Of a stretch of DNA of 64,000 nt, positions 10,689 to 20,957 are shown one piece after another. The DNA is from Oscarella lobularis (taxonomy: Eukaryota; Porifera; Homoscleromorpha; Homosclerophorida; Oscarellidae). Position 1 is the first letter of the stretch. Each line of letters starts with the position of its first letter. The stretch spans positions 2,604,001 through 2,668,000 of the forward strand of contig NC_089176.1 in assembly GCF_947507565.1 (NCBI RefSeq), given 5' to 3'. Under the pieces are notes generated by a model. It was not told the origin of the DNA. It made no database searches and saw nothing but the letters and a program-made list of their open reading frames with translations. Position numbers and translations under genes: made by a program.

Positions 10689-11464
10689 CTATGACTGAGG
10701 AGGGGGCAACTCTTCAATTACAATTCTTGAAATTGCATTCCATCCAGAGTTAGCATCGAAATGACTGTGAGGAAGTCGAATACATCTTCCAACATGGAAA
10801 CCCACTTTGATCATTCCAGAAGGAAGGTTCTCGCAGTGGCCTTCAATTTGAGTTACTCTCTCTGGATCGTCATTTGCTGGTGCTCCGTATATTATTCCTT
10901 CTACAGTTGCAGGCTTTCCGCATTCGTTTCCGTTAAAAGTAAAATACCAGCGGCTGCAACAAATACCAGAACCGCAAGCTGTACGAAGCGTTCCCTGATA
11001 GAGGACACGCATTGCCGTATAATGAGATTTTTTCATAAAGGTACACTCCTAGATGATAATGCTTATGATAATGTACGATAATAAAAATTTTAGTTATACC
11101 TTGATAAGACCCACATCAAACATTGCGTTGCTATGCCACACGCAATGCTTCCAGTTGAGATTACCTGCAGGTCCAGGTGGTCCTACCTCTCCCTTAGAAC
11201 CACGATCTCCTTTCTGGCCCGTTTGTCCGTCACGTCCATCTCTTCCAGGCAGACCATGCTGTCCTGGCATGCCTGGTAATCCTGCAGCCAGTGACGGACA
11301 CTGAGCAGAAACGAAAACCTCACGTGATCCACCTCAGAAATGTACACGCAGTCTACCTTGCATTTATCTTTATCAGAATTCACTGCACTCGTAAGAGTGA
11401 GAGATAAACACGCAAGAACAGAAAACACGATGGGAAAGTTGACGCACAAATTTGTCATCATCAT
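10689..11464 (-). CDS. CTHRC1-like secreted collagen, copy E (short collagen)
   Basis: Exons 11357-11464, 11100-11300 and 10689-11048 give 222 aa. The signal peptide begins MMMTNLC (three in-frame ATGs; the first is used here) and ends LTSA before VNSDKDKCK. The collagen exon is 67 codons, about 36 fewer than copy C, because the middle GIKGDRG / GNNGRDG part is absent. It keeps [19 protein letters not shown]. The C-terminal domain is the most divergent of the set ([36 protein letters not shown]) and has no close duplicate of its own. Confidence 0.9.
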
Positions 11465-11519
11465 TGATCTGCACTAAGGTCGAGACTTGTTCTGAGTCGA
11501 TAACCAAGGTGCCACTGGC

Positions 11520-11526
11520 TTATATA
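11520..11526 (-). promoter_or_regulatory. TATA box of collagen copy E
   Basis: TATATAA about 56 nt upstream of the E start codon. Confidence 0.55.
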
Positions 11527-11908
11527 TTGCTCAAGCAATCGCTATAAACCCCGACTTTCCTGACATTATTTTGATAGAAAACGGAAATCACGGATCCAAA
11601 ATAATCGCCTAAAAGCCGGATTTTCTTCCTTATCTACTCAACCGCTCAAACAGTTCTGGTAGGACTCTCACTGGATTGGTATGACGCGGAAAGCTGGCGG
11701 CTCATGCACGCAATGACGTAAACTCCCGCTTTTTCCAAAAGAACGACATTCCATTGCTTATTGCAACAGAAGCAGACTGTAAGAGACGGATCGCCCGACA
11801 TTCTGATTTCCCCGGAGGCGAACGCACGTGCACAAGCTTGGAACTAATTGCTACGTATTCACACACAGAAGCAAACACGCAGTTCTGACCGGCCGATCGC
11901 TATTGAGG

Positions 11909-11990
11909 GTGAGATAGTTCTTCAATGATAATTCTTGACATGGCATTCCCTCCGGAAAGGCATCATGTTGACTATTTGCAATCCTGACCT
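11909..11990 (-). pseudogene. Stub of a CTHRC1-like last exon
   Basis: Same diverged last-exon stub as at 1781-1860, immediately 3' of NLR2. The interval 11527-11908 holds the E promoter flank and nothing else recognisable. Confidence 0.65.
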
Positions 11991-12020
11991 TTCCACAATC
12001 GAGTTCACACGAAATGCTTT

Positions 12021-15000
12021 TCAATTCTTTTGGTCGTTCGGATCACCTACACTAAATGCATTCACCGGCAAGAGGCCGCTGAGAGACCTCTTGGCCTCTA
12101 CCACCCGTGCACTTTCTTCCCTCTCCCGCTGATTCAAATGATCATGCTCCGCTGAGCCGTCATCTGAACCAGCAGAAAGCGCGTCTTCATTAAAGCTGGA
12201 GAACAGTAGATCGCTACTACTAATCCGACTAGCAGAGCAGCGCGAAAGTTTTCGCGATGAACGGGGAAGACAACAAGCTCCGATACCCATTCTGGTCGCC
12301 GAATACAATCCTTTCAGCCAATTGCAAAGATTGACCGGCCTCACTGAGACAGAAAAAATTGACGACGAAGATCTCGAAGACATCAGTGAGGAGTACCGCT
12401 TGTGCAAAGTAGGCAAGGGTGCTGACGTTTGACCACCTGGCAGGTCGGAAGACGAAGGCAGAATATCGTCAAGAAAACTGTCGCCTAGTAAGCTATTAGT
12501 AAGAGACGTGTCATAATTCACCCTTGGAGTGCCTAAACTCAATGGCAGTGAATTCATCGGCGATCCAGTACAATGACTGTCCACTGATTTGTAAGGGTTG
12601 GTGCTGTCAGACGTCCAGCCGCAAACTCCTTGAGAGCTGTACAGCGTTAGGACGTCTATGTCATCGGATGAGACGATCAGATCAGCCCGATTTCTTACTG
12701 CATGCACGTACACGCGAAACCGCCTGTTCTCTTCAGCCGCTTCCGACGGCAGCAGCTCCTCGCTCTCCTCCGCCAGTGAAAAGAACTTATCCGCCTTTTC
12801 CAGCGTAGCCAAGCCCTCATTCCGACGTCCTTCCTTAAGGAGCTCTCGTCCTTCATAAACCAAATGCTTAGCAACAGTAACCGTTGCAAAAATCTGCAAA
12901 GGAATCGTCTCGCAAGACGGCTCGTCCTCCAAAAGATAGACGACTTCTTCAAGTTCGTTTCGAGCTGTCGCGCTAAGACGGCCAACACGGGCAGAAGCGC
13001 CTAACCGGCTTATGCCCACCAGGTACCAAAACGTTGCAAAGGACAGATGATCACATTGCAATGCCGAGGCCATTTTCAACGCTGACACATGATGGTTTAG
13101 TGCGTCGTCATACCTTTCCTGACAGAAGAAGCAATGACCTAGACGCGAAAGCAACGAGCAAGTGTCAGGATAGCTTCCACCGCACTTCCTTCCAAAGCGA
13201 ACGTTGCAAAAGGCAAGAGCTTCAGAGAGACGAGCGACAGCCAGCTCGTATTCTCCAATGCTGACGTATGCATCCGCAAGAACGCGGAAGACGTCAACGT
13301 ACTCCCGAGTCTCTTTCAGTGGAGTAGAATCGCCGCCCAATTCCAGTAAATTCAACAAACGTTTGATGGCAGCCTGGGACTCATTCTTCTCGACTTGCAG
13401 TCTTGCTTTCATTATTTCACTTTGAAAGTACCATCGTCTGTTACTGCCGCGAAGCGCTTGTTCTCCGCCTGGCCAAGCCGGTGTACTTGTATCTGCACCT
13501 TCCAAGTCATTCCCGTCCAGACAGGATTCGGCGAAGCGAAGGGAAAGCTTTCCTTTGTCAAGTTCATTGCGTCGTTTAGCAGCTGCGAATATGCAGCTGC
13601 TGAAAAAAGCTCTTCGTTCCGTCGGCGTGAAACATACTCGCAGCATTGACTTGTGATCGAGTGCAAGACGAATGTACAGCTTGTACACTTCGTCGTGCGC
13701 ACTAGCTAATTCAACGAGGCTAAGCACACGTCTAATGTCCTTAATCATGCCGTGAAGAGTCTTGAGGGCCTTGCAAGGATCATGATCGTATTCCTTTTCG
13801 AGAATAGGAAACAGTTTTTTCAGCCAACGTTTGCAATACCTTTCCGTAGCGTCTGACAGGAATTTCTCGTTCGGCAGTTTTTTCTCACGCAAGAATTCTC
13901 GGAAAATTCTTAGAAGATAGAAGTGATCTCGTCTGTCAGCGTCTTGCACGATCAAGGAATAATTGTCCAAATAATCTATGACTTCTGTTCCGAACTTTTG
14001 CTTGTCATCTTTCATGCCAACGACGTACGCGCCGTCTGCTTTGCTAAACGACCCGTCAAACAGGGCCAAAGATGGAAGATAGGCCAGTTTGTCATCGGAA
14101 AGACTCTTAAAAAGCTTTTCAAAATGACAAATGGCTGCGTCGCAGCACGACTTCTCAAAGCAATCAAACGGACGTTCGAGCAGAGTATCGAAGCGCTCCT
14201 TCGTTGACTGACCGGCACCGAGAGGTATTTGTAATAAAAATCCGGGTAGACCTTGGCAAACGTCCTGCGCCAGCATTTCAGCTTCTGAATCACTAAACCG
14301 GTCACAAAAAAAGAACTTGAGCACCTTACATGCCGGCTCTACGGTTAATGGCTTTACGTCGACTTCCTGAACCCGTCCACGTCCCTTTAGACGTCGACCT
14401 AAGCGGTAGCACGACGTCACGATGAGAGTTAACTCTCGTTTACCAGCCTTCGTGATGGATGTCAGCAATTCAATAAACGGTCGCCCATTATTTGATTTGA
14501 GAGCCATGTCAGCATTGTCAATGACAATGCAGAGATTATTTATTTTCTGCACTCTCATCAGCAGTGACTTCTCTGGCGTTCTAGCATTCACAGAATGAAG
14601 ATGGCCATATCTTAAATCAAGAGAATCTTGCAAGTGTTGGATGATCTCTTCCTTATTAGAACTGTGGCTAATGTCTACGTAGATGACTTCCCAAGGTGGA
14701 CTGCGTTTCAAAACGTGATGGGCGGCAGTGATAGCAATGGCGCTTTTTCCAGCTGCTGGGGGACCAGAAATGCAGCACAGATGAAATTCGGAGGACACGC
14801 TAGCGAGGACCGAGCGCAATTCAACGTCACGACCCACTAAGCACGCGGGTTCACCAGGAAGTGATCCAACCGACGCACTGGTAAAAGGGCCGGTAGACTT
14901 CTTCAGAGAAGGAATAAATCCTACAACAAACAACGTGTCAAAAAATGCAAAAAAAAGTCGATAAAGTTTACGTGATAGTTCGGCCATCACCATGTCTAAG

Positions 15001-15568
15001 GATTGCTGGCGGCTAAGACAGGAGCCTATTGTCAGCGACTTAAAATTGGCCAGAAGGGGGCTGGATTTTTTCATTTCCACGGCACTGATTTCTCCTTCGA
15101 CGTACGTAGGAAGAAGTAGAAAATTCTCATCTTCGGACGCTTTGATAATGAGCGCCGATCCGACCGTGTTCTTGCGATCGCCGGCACGGGTGGAACCTCG
15201 CGAAACGAAGATGATGCCGTGCGTGCTTGCCTTGATTGCGTTGCTCGTCGCTTCGGTGACGCTTTCGCCCCAGAGGATCGACTTTTCCGACGAGAATACG
15301 CGAACGTCTGCCTTCTCCAAAGCGGCGCACAGCTCGTCGGCTAACTCCTTCGTATCTTCCGCGGAGCAGACGATAACGAAGGTATCTGCGATGTTAAAAG
15401 AAGGTTAGATGCGCAGGAAAACGAGACAGCGTCTATTCCGTCGGCCGCGTGCATGCGATGGGAGTGCGATAGCGCCAGGGGCCACCGTGTTTACTACTGT
15501 CTACGCCGAAGACCGGAATGTTCAGCCTAGGTCTACTGCGTGAACAGTTTGCCTTTCGTGACGCTCAT
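12021..15568 (-). CDS. TIR-NB-ARC-TPR receptor NLR2 (intact)
   Basis: Exons 15553-15568, 14972-15385 and 12021-14920 give 1109 aa. A TIR-like domain spans about residues 6-143 (DTFVIVCSAEDTKELA start, GIIFVSRGS strand). NB-ARC follows, with Walker A GPPAAGKS at 196-203, Walker B LCIVIDNAD at 273-281, sensor LIVTSCYR near 309 and CQGLPGFL near 365 in the GLPL position. The winged helix is about 415-485 (LALFDGSFSKADG, VIDYLDNYSLIVQ). A helical TPR region covers about 640-840, then a Ser-rich tail (SSLMSSRSSSS). Such STAND proteins are intracellular sensors that oligomerise on ligand binding. The ligand is unknown. Intron 1 uses a GC donor (15551-15552). A 2900-nt single exon encodes everything after the TIR. 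Confidence 0.92.
15553..15568 (-). other. NLR2 micro-exon 1 with GC splice donor
   Basis: Sixteen bases (ATG to a single phase-1 G) encode MSVTK. The next two bases are GC rather than GT, giving AAAG|GCAAAC. The acceptor at 15386-15388 gives G+AT = Asp. NLR3, NLR4 and NLR5 have the same micro-exon with a GT donor. Confidence 0.7.
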
Positions 15569-15921
15569 CGCTGGCTTGCGTTGCAGCTCTGTTGTGAACG
15601 TGCTCCTCGATCGACGAAGTTCACCGGTGTCCCGGCTTTGGTGAGAGGGCGGACCGCGTCGTCTCCCACGGTCGATATCCCAGGGTCTAACTACAGTAGA
15701 TAATCATTGATTAGATTCATGCTTCCTAAATTTTCTACAGATTGTTCACGAAAGCGTTGTACCATCTAGCCACTTCAAGTCAATATGAAATTGGTTGCTG
15801 TTGTATGTATCTATTCCTACAATTGGAGCCTGCTGTCATTTAGCAAATCAACTGGTAGGCAAAACAAAGTGCAACACAGAAATCACATCAAAGCGGATCA
15901 GGCGTCTCTAATGACTGTCTA
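15569..15921. other. Spacer between NLR2 and collagen B'
   Basis: Matches 5427-5766. Nothing else recognisable. Confidence 0.5.
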
Positions 15922-16732
15922 TCAGTATGTCTGAGGTGGAGGCAGCTCTTCAATGACAATTCTTGACATTGCATTCCATCCACTGTAAGCATCATGTTGA
16001 ACGACGGAGTGTCGTACGCATTTGCCGACAAGAAAACGTACAGTGATTGCTCCGGCTTGAAGGCTTTCACAGTGACCTTCAATCTGAGTTACTCTGTGCG
16101 GATTGTCTTTTGCTGGTGATCCGTAAATTATGCCTTCAATGGTTGCAGGATTTCCACATTCGTTTCCATTGAAAGTGAAGTACCAGCGGTTGCAGCAATC
16201 ACCAGAGCTGCAACGTGTTCTAAGAGTTCCCTGATATAGAACACGAATTGCTGTAGCAGGAGACTGTTTCACAAAGCTACACCCCTACATGATAATCCAT
16301 CTATCCAATGCCATAATAGTATATAATATACTCATACCTTAATAAGACCTACGTCCAAATCTGACTCAGCAAACCAAACGCAGTGCTTCCAGTTATTAAG
16401 TTTGCCAGGTCCCGGTAATCCCACGTCTCCCTTTGCACCGCCATCTCCCTTCTCGCCTTTTTCGCCCGGCTTTCCATTGGTTCCGTCAATACCATCACGC
16501 CCATCCCTTCCAGGTAATCCGTGATGACCCGGTATGCCCGGTATTCCCGCACCACTACTGCACTGACACTGCTGACACTGAGACTCCTAGTAGGACAAGA
16601 CGAGTAAAGAAAAAGGTCAGTTCTTCATACTTGACAATGCACCTTTTCATCGTCTGACTTCACCATAGCACTGATGAGGGTTGAAAGAAGGAGAACAGAT
16701 AGAGAAATAATGAGACTGCCACGTGAAATCAT
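15922..16732 (-). CDS. CTHRC1-like secreted collagen, copy B'
   Basis: Exons 16643-16732, 16338-16586 and 15922-16284 give 233 aa, with exon lengths identical to copy B. Only a few substitutions separate them, for instance SPATAIRV for SHATAIRV at the start of the C-terminal domain and [13 protein letters not shown] for [13 protein letters not shown]. Its upstream flank has a run of C's after the TATA box that B lacks. Confidence 0.9.
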
Positions 16733-16786
16733 GCTCCAGCCTCTTCACCAATGCCTGCTACTGCGGCTAGGTCTGAACTCAGGGCT

Positions 16787-16794
16787 TTTATATA
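16787..16794 (-). promoter_or_regulatory. TATA box of collagen copy B'
   Basis: TATATAAA about 55 nt upstream of the B' start codon. Confidence 0.6.
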
Positions 16795-17307
16795 CCCCCC
16801 CCTTCCGGATATCAATGTGCGCCTAAGACACGGCTTTCCTGCATCTTTGCGGTTTTCCTTCATTCCAACTTGATGCATTTACCGTACGGTATAACTGTTA
16901 TATTGTCCAAGAGAAATAAACCTATTTGAGTTTACTTTAATTAATCAAGAGGTATACTTTTGACATTACTTATTTTATTTATGGTAGACAGGTAATCATG
17001 TACGGAACCCGGTAGATCGGCCAATACGCGTCGAGGGTTGTTCCGTCGTAAAATAAATTAATATCACTATCACTATCACTATCACTGGTGAGAAGGCGGA
17101 CCGCACTAACTACAGTAAATTTTCGACAGGTTGTTCACGAAAGCGTTGTGCCATCTACCCACTGCAAAGGTCAACATGAAATCGGTTGCTGTGTATTCCT
17201 AAAATTGGAGCCTTCACTCTGCTGTCATTTAGCAAATCAACTGGTAGGCAAAACAAAGTACAACACAGAAATCACATCAAAGCAGATCAGGCATCTCTAA
17301 TGACTCT
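16795..17307. other. Upstream flank of B' and spacer with ATCACT repeat
   Basis: Corresponds to 6646-7109. Holds the ATCACT repeat at 17063-17087. No gene. Confidence 0.5.
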
Positions 17308-17490
17308 CTATGTCTGAGGTGGAGGCAGCTCTTCAATGACAATTCTTGACATAGCATTCCATCCGCTGTAAGCATCATGTTGACCGACCGAGTTTGCCGA
17401 CAAGAAACGTACAGTGATTGCTTCGGCTTGAAGGCCCTCACAGCGACCTTCAATCTGAGTTACTCTGTGCGGATTGAGCCGTCTAGACAT
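17308..17490 (-). pseudogene. CTHRC1-like half-gene relic
   Basis: Third copy of the internally deleted last exon (see 7110-7292); it differs from that copy by only a few bases. The following 17491-17839 is the shared spacer without a gene. Confidence 0.75.
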
Positions 17491-17839
17491 CTAATGCCAT
17501 AATAGAATATAATGTATTCATACACTTGCTCATGATAGCCTTAGACTAAATCACATTCAAGGCTTGATCTTTTATGGTTTGTGCATGATGGTTTGTGCCC
17601 GCTTCTGTTTAGCCAGCATCTGCGTCTGTCTTTTTAGTTATTAGCTAATAAAGGTTGGCAACTGTACGCATGGACTCTGTGCGTGTGCATCTGTTGTTCG
17701 ACGCAGCGCTTGGTCTTCCTGCAGCGCGAAATAAGTCTGAGCGGTTCAAAATTCAGGAAAAAAGGTCTGGTGCAGGTAGGTGAAAGAAAAAGAAAGAAAA
17801 CATGTTTCAAGCAGGCTGCAACGGTTAGGTATGGTGTTT

Positions 17840-18709
17840 CTATGACTGAGGTGGAGGCAATTCTTCAATGATGATTCTTGACATTGCATTCCATCCAGAG
17901 TTAGCATCGTGTTGATCGCGAGGATCTCGAACGCATTTTCCAACATGAATGCCTACTGCTATCGTCCCAGCAGGAAGCCTCTCGCAGTGACCTTCAATCT
18001 GAGTCACTCTGTTGGGATTGTCTTTTGCTGGCACTCCGTATTTTATTCCTTCGATGGTTGCAGGATTTCCACATTCGTTTCCATTGAAAGTGAAGTACCA
18101 GCGGTTGCAGCATTGACCAGAACTGCAATACGTCCGAAGTGTCCCCTGATAGAGAACACGAATTGCCGTAGCATGAGACTTTTTCACAAAGTTACACGCC
18201 TACATGATAATCTGCATGAGAACACACAAAACATACAGTATTGCATGTACCTTAAGAAGACCCGCATTCAAGCCTGAATTTGAATACCACACGCAATGCT
18301 TCCAGTTGAGTTCACCAACAGGCTCAGGTAGACCCACTTCTCCTTTAGCACCGCTATCTCCTTTAATTCCTTTCTGACCCGTTTTTCCATGAATACCGTC
18401 ATGTCCATTGTTTCCAGCTAAACCGATGTCTCCTTTAGCGCCTCCATCTCCTTTTATTCCTCTCTCGCCCTTGACTCCATCCACGCCATCACGTCCATCT
18501 CTTCCAGGCAAACCGTGCTGTCCTGGTATGCCTGGTATTCCTGCACCCAACAGCGAAGACTAGATGCAGAAAAGATCACGTAACCTGTCTTAGAGGTTAT
18601 AAGTAAGACTTTCTACCTTGCTATTATCAGAGTCTTGTGCTCTGGTGAGAGATAGAAGCACAAAAACATAAAACGCAATCAAAAGATAGATGCTGAACTT
18701 TGTCGTCAT
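17840..18709 (-). CDS. CTHRC1-like secreted collagen, copy C'
   Basis: Exons 18617-18709, 18251-18559 and 17840-18199 give 253 aa. It is the duplicate of copy C with slightly more change than B/B': [21 protein letters not shown] (the Gly-Pro triplet becomes Glu-Pro) and SNSGLNAGLLK. The C-terminal domain has CSSGQCCNRWYF and EGIKYGVPA. The frame is open throughout. Confidence 0.9.
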
Positions 18710-18751
18710 TGATCACAAAAAAGCGATGCTGTTTGAGTCCAATTTTTACTG

Positions 18752-18759
18752 TTTATATA
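18752..18759 (-). promoter_or_regulatory. TATA box of collagen copy C'
   Basis: TATATAAA about 43 nt upstream of the C' start codon. Confidence 0.65.
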
Positions 18760-19201
18760 GTGTTTGACTAATCGCTCTAAATAACGGGTCTTTCTGGCTC
18801 AATCAAAAAACGCGGAGTTACTCTACCTGACCAAAGCAATTGCCTTGACGTCACTGCCGGAGATAATGGCATACACACAGATGAGATCGAAGGACCGCTA
18901 GGATCATCCAACGCCGTCAGACTGCAAATACTAGAGTATAGTGGTACAATCAGATGTCCGCGTCTACTAAATTATTTTAGCATTGCCTCATTTTGAGACG
19001 TTTCCTCAAGAATGCCAAAACACGAAGTCCCCGCATCTTTTGCCACGTGGAAAGCCTCCAGGAGCGGGAACTGGCCCACGCAGTGTCGTGCTTTGCCGAA
19101 GCGATGACGAAAATGCCGTAGAAAATAGTAGCGCCAGCGGCCACCGTGTTTACTACTGTCTATGCGATGTTCAGCCTAGATCTACTGCGTGAACAGCTTG
19201 C

Positions 19202-19217
19202 CTTTCGTGACGCTCAT
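19202..19217 (-). pseudogene. Orphan NLR first exon with GC donor
   Basis: Same MSVTK micro-exon relic as 8888-8903, with GCAAGC following and part of the NLR1/2-type leader around it. No TIR exon follows. The remainder of 18760-19527 is promoter flank and spacer. Confidence 0.7.
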
Positions 19218-19527
19218 TGCTGGCTCGCGTTTGCAGCTCTGTTGTGAACGTGCTCCTCGATCGACGAAGTCACCGGTATCCCGGCTTTGGGCGGACCGCG
19301 TCGTCTACAGTAGATAATCATTGATTAGATTTCCTGCATGATAAATTTTCGACAGGTTGTTCACGAAATCTACAACTATCTACCCACTGCAAAGGTCAAC
19401 ATGAAATTGGTTGCTGTATATATTCCTAAAATTGGAGCCTGCTGTCATTTAGCAAATCAACTGGTAGGCAAAACAAAGTACAACACAGAAATCACATCAA
19501 AGCAGAGCAGGCGTCTCTAATGATTCT

Positions 19528-20342
19528 CTATGTCTGAGGTGGAGGCAGCTCTTCAATGACAATTCTTGACATTGCATTCCATCCACTGTAAGCATCATGA
19601 TGATCCCGAGGAGATCGAATGCATTTGCCGACATAAAAGCCTACTGATATCGTCCCAGCAGGAAGCTTCTCGCAGTGACCTTCGATCTGAGTCACTCTGT
19701 GAGGATCATCGCTTGCTGGCCCTCCGTATTTTATTCCTTCAATGGTTGCAGGACTTCCACATTCGTTTCCATTGAAAGTGAAGTACCAGCGGTTGCAGCA
19801 AGAACCAGATTTGCATAACGTTCGAAGTGTTCCCTGATATAGAACACGGATTGCCGTAGCAGGAGACTTTTTTACGAAGCGACACTCCTACATGATACAT
19901 AATCCATCTATCCAATGCCATAATATAATATAATAGATTCATACCTTGATAAGACCGACATCCGAACTTGACTCACCGAACCAGACGCAGTGCTTCCAGT
20001 TAAGCTCGTTGCCAGGTCCAGGTAATCCCACTTCTCCCTTTGCACCGCTATCTCCCTTCTCGCCTTTTTCGCCCGGCTTTCCATTGATCCCGTCAATACC
20101 ATCACGCCCATCCCTTCCAGGTAATCCGTGCTGACCCGGTATGCCCGGTATTCCCGTACCACTACTGCTGCACTGACACTGCTGACACTGAGACTCCTTA
20201 TAGGACAAGACGAGTAAAGGAAAAGGTCAGTTCTTCATACTTGATAGCGCACCTTTTCATCGTCTGACTTCACCATAGCACTGATGAGGGCTGAAAGAAG
20301 GAGAACAGATAAAGCAATCATGAGACTGCCACGTGAAATCAT
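19528..20342 (-). CDS. CTHRC1-like secreted collagen, copy D' (D/B hybrid)
   Basis: Exons 20253-20342, 19945-20196 and 19528-19887 give 233 aa. The last exon is fully open although it has no internal start near its 5' end: [27 protein letters not shown], then [19 protein letters not shown]. From the stop codon to about 19808 it is D-type; beyond about 19845, through intron 2, the Cys/Gln-rich exon 2 and the MISRG signal peptide, it is B-type. The acceptor of exon 2 ends AAG instead of TAG. It is therefore a recombinant gene that kept its frame. Confidence 0.88.
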
Positions 20343-20402
20343 GCTTCAGCCTCTTCACCAATGCCTGAGGCTGTTACTGCGGCTAGGTCTGAACTCAGGC
20401 CT

Positions 20403-20410
20403 TTTATATA
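20403..20410 (-). promoter_or_regulatory. TATA box of collagen copy D'
   Basis: TATATAAA about 61 nt upstream of the D' start codon, in the B-type promoter. Confidence 0.6.
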
Positions 20411-20707
20411 CCTTCCCCACACCTACTGAAAACATTGCTTTCCGGCTTAGATGAATATCAATGTGCGCCTAAGACACGGTTTTCCTGCATCTTTCCGGTT
20501 TTCCTTCATTCCAACTTGATGCATTTACCGGTTTTGCCGCGTCAACAATAGCTTCCATTCGCCAAAACATAGATGGTCAAAAGGTCGGTATATAATTAAT
20601 TGAAATCAGTTAATTGAATAAACAATCGCCAAGCTGCTGCAGAAAGAAGTTGAAAGGCAGTCACGTCTGGTATCTACGATTAGCATAAAAAATCAATAGT
20701 AGTAGTA

Positions 20708-20905
20708 GTAGTGAAGAAGACGACGACGACAAAGATCTCGGATTCATCAGTGACGATTCATGTGACTGGGAGCGCCCAAACAGGGAAGTAGACGTCCGAG
20801 GTTCACAGGCATCAAATTCTTCTCGAGAATCCAAACTAGGCAGGGCGTTGCGTTGACGGGGTACATCGGTTGATGCAATCCAGCGTGATCCAGAGCATAG
20901 AAGGC
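20708..20905 (-). pseudogene. Relic of an NLR5-type C-terminal tail
   Basis: About 200 bp closely match 29275-29470, the part of NLR5 encoding its Ser-rich tail (SQSHESSLVNPRS region, SLDALPSLDSREEF). The frame is damaged and nothing of the receptor body remains. It lies just 3' of NLR3, so a further receptor copy once stood between collagen D' and NLR3. A TAG microsatellite (20698-20712) borders it. The interval 20411-20697 has no gene. Confidence 0.7.
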
Positions 20906-20957
20906 GGAAGCTAGATAAATGAAACTAACTTTCATGCTATAAAAGGTAATAAAACTG

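Larger units (their letters stand above)
11290..19840. repeat. Tandem segmental duplication, copy 2
   Basis: Partner of about 1140-9480. It holds the intact NLR2, collagen B', half-gene relic, collagen C', NLR exon-1 relic and the 3' part of collagen D'. Differences from copy 1 are mostly single bases. There is also the 14-bp segment kept in NLR2 and about 85 bp near 18830-18915 upstream of C' that copy C lacks. Confidence 0.85.
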
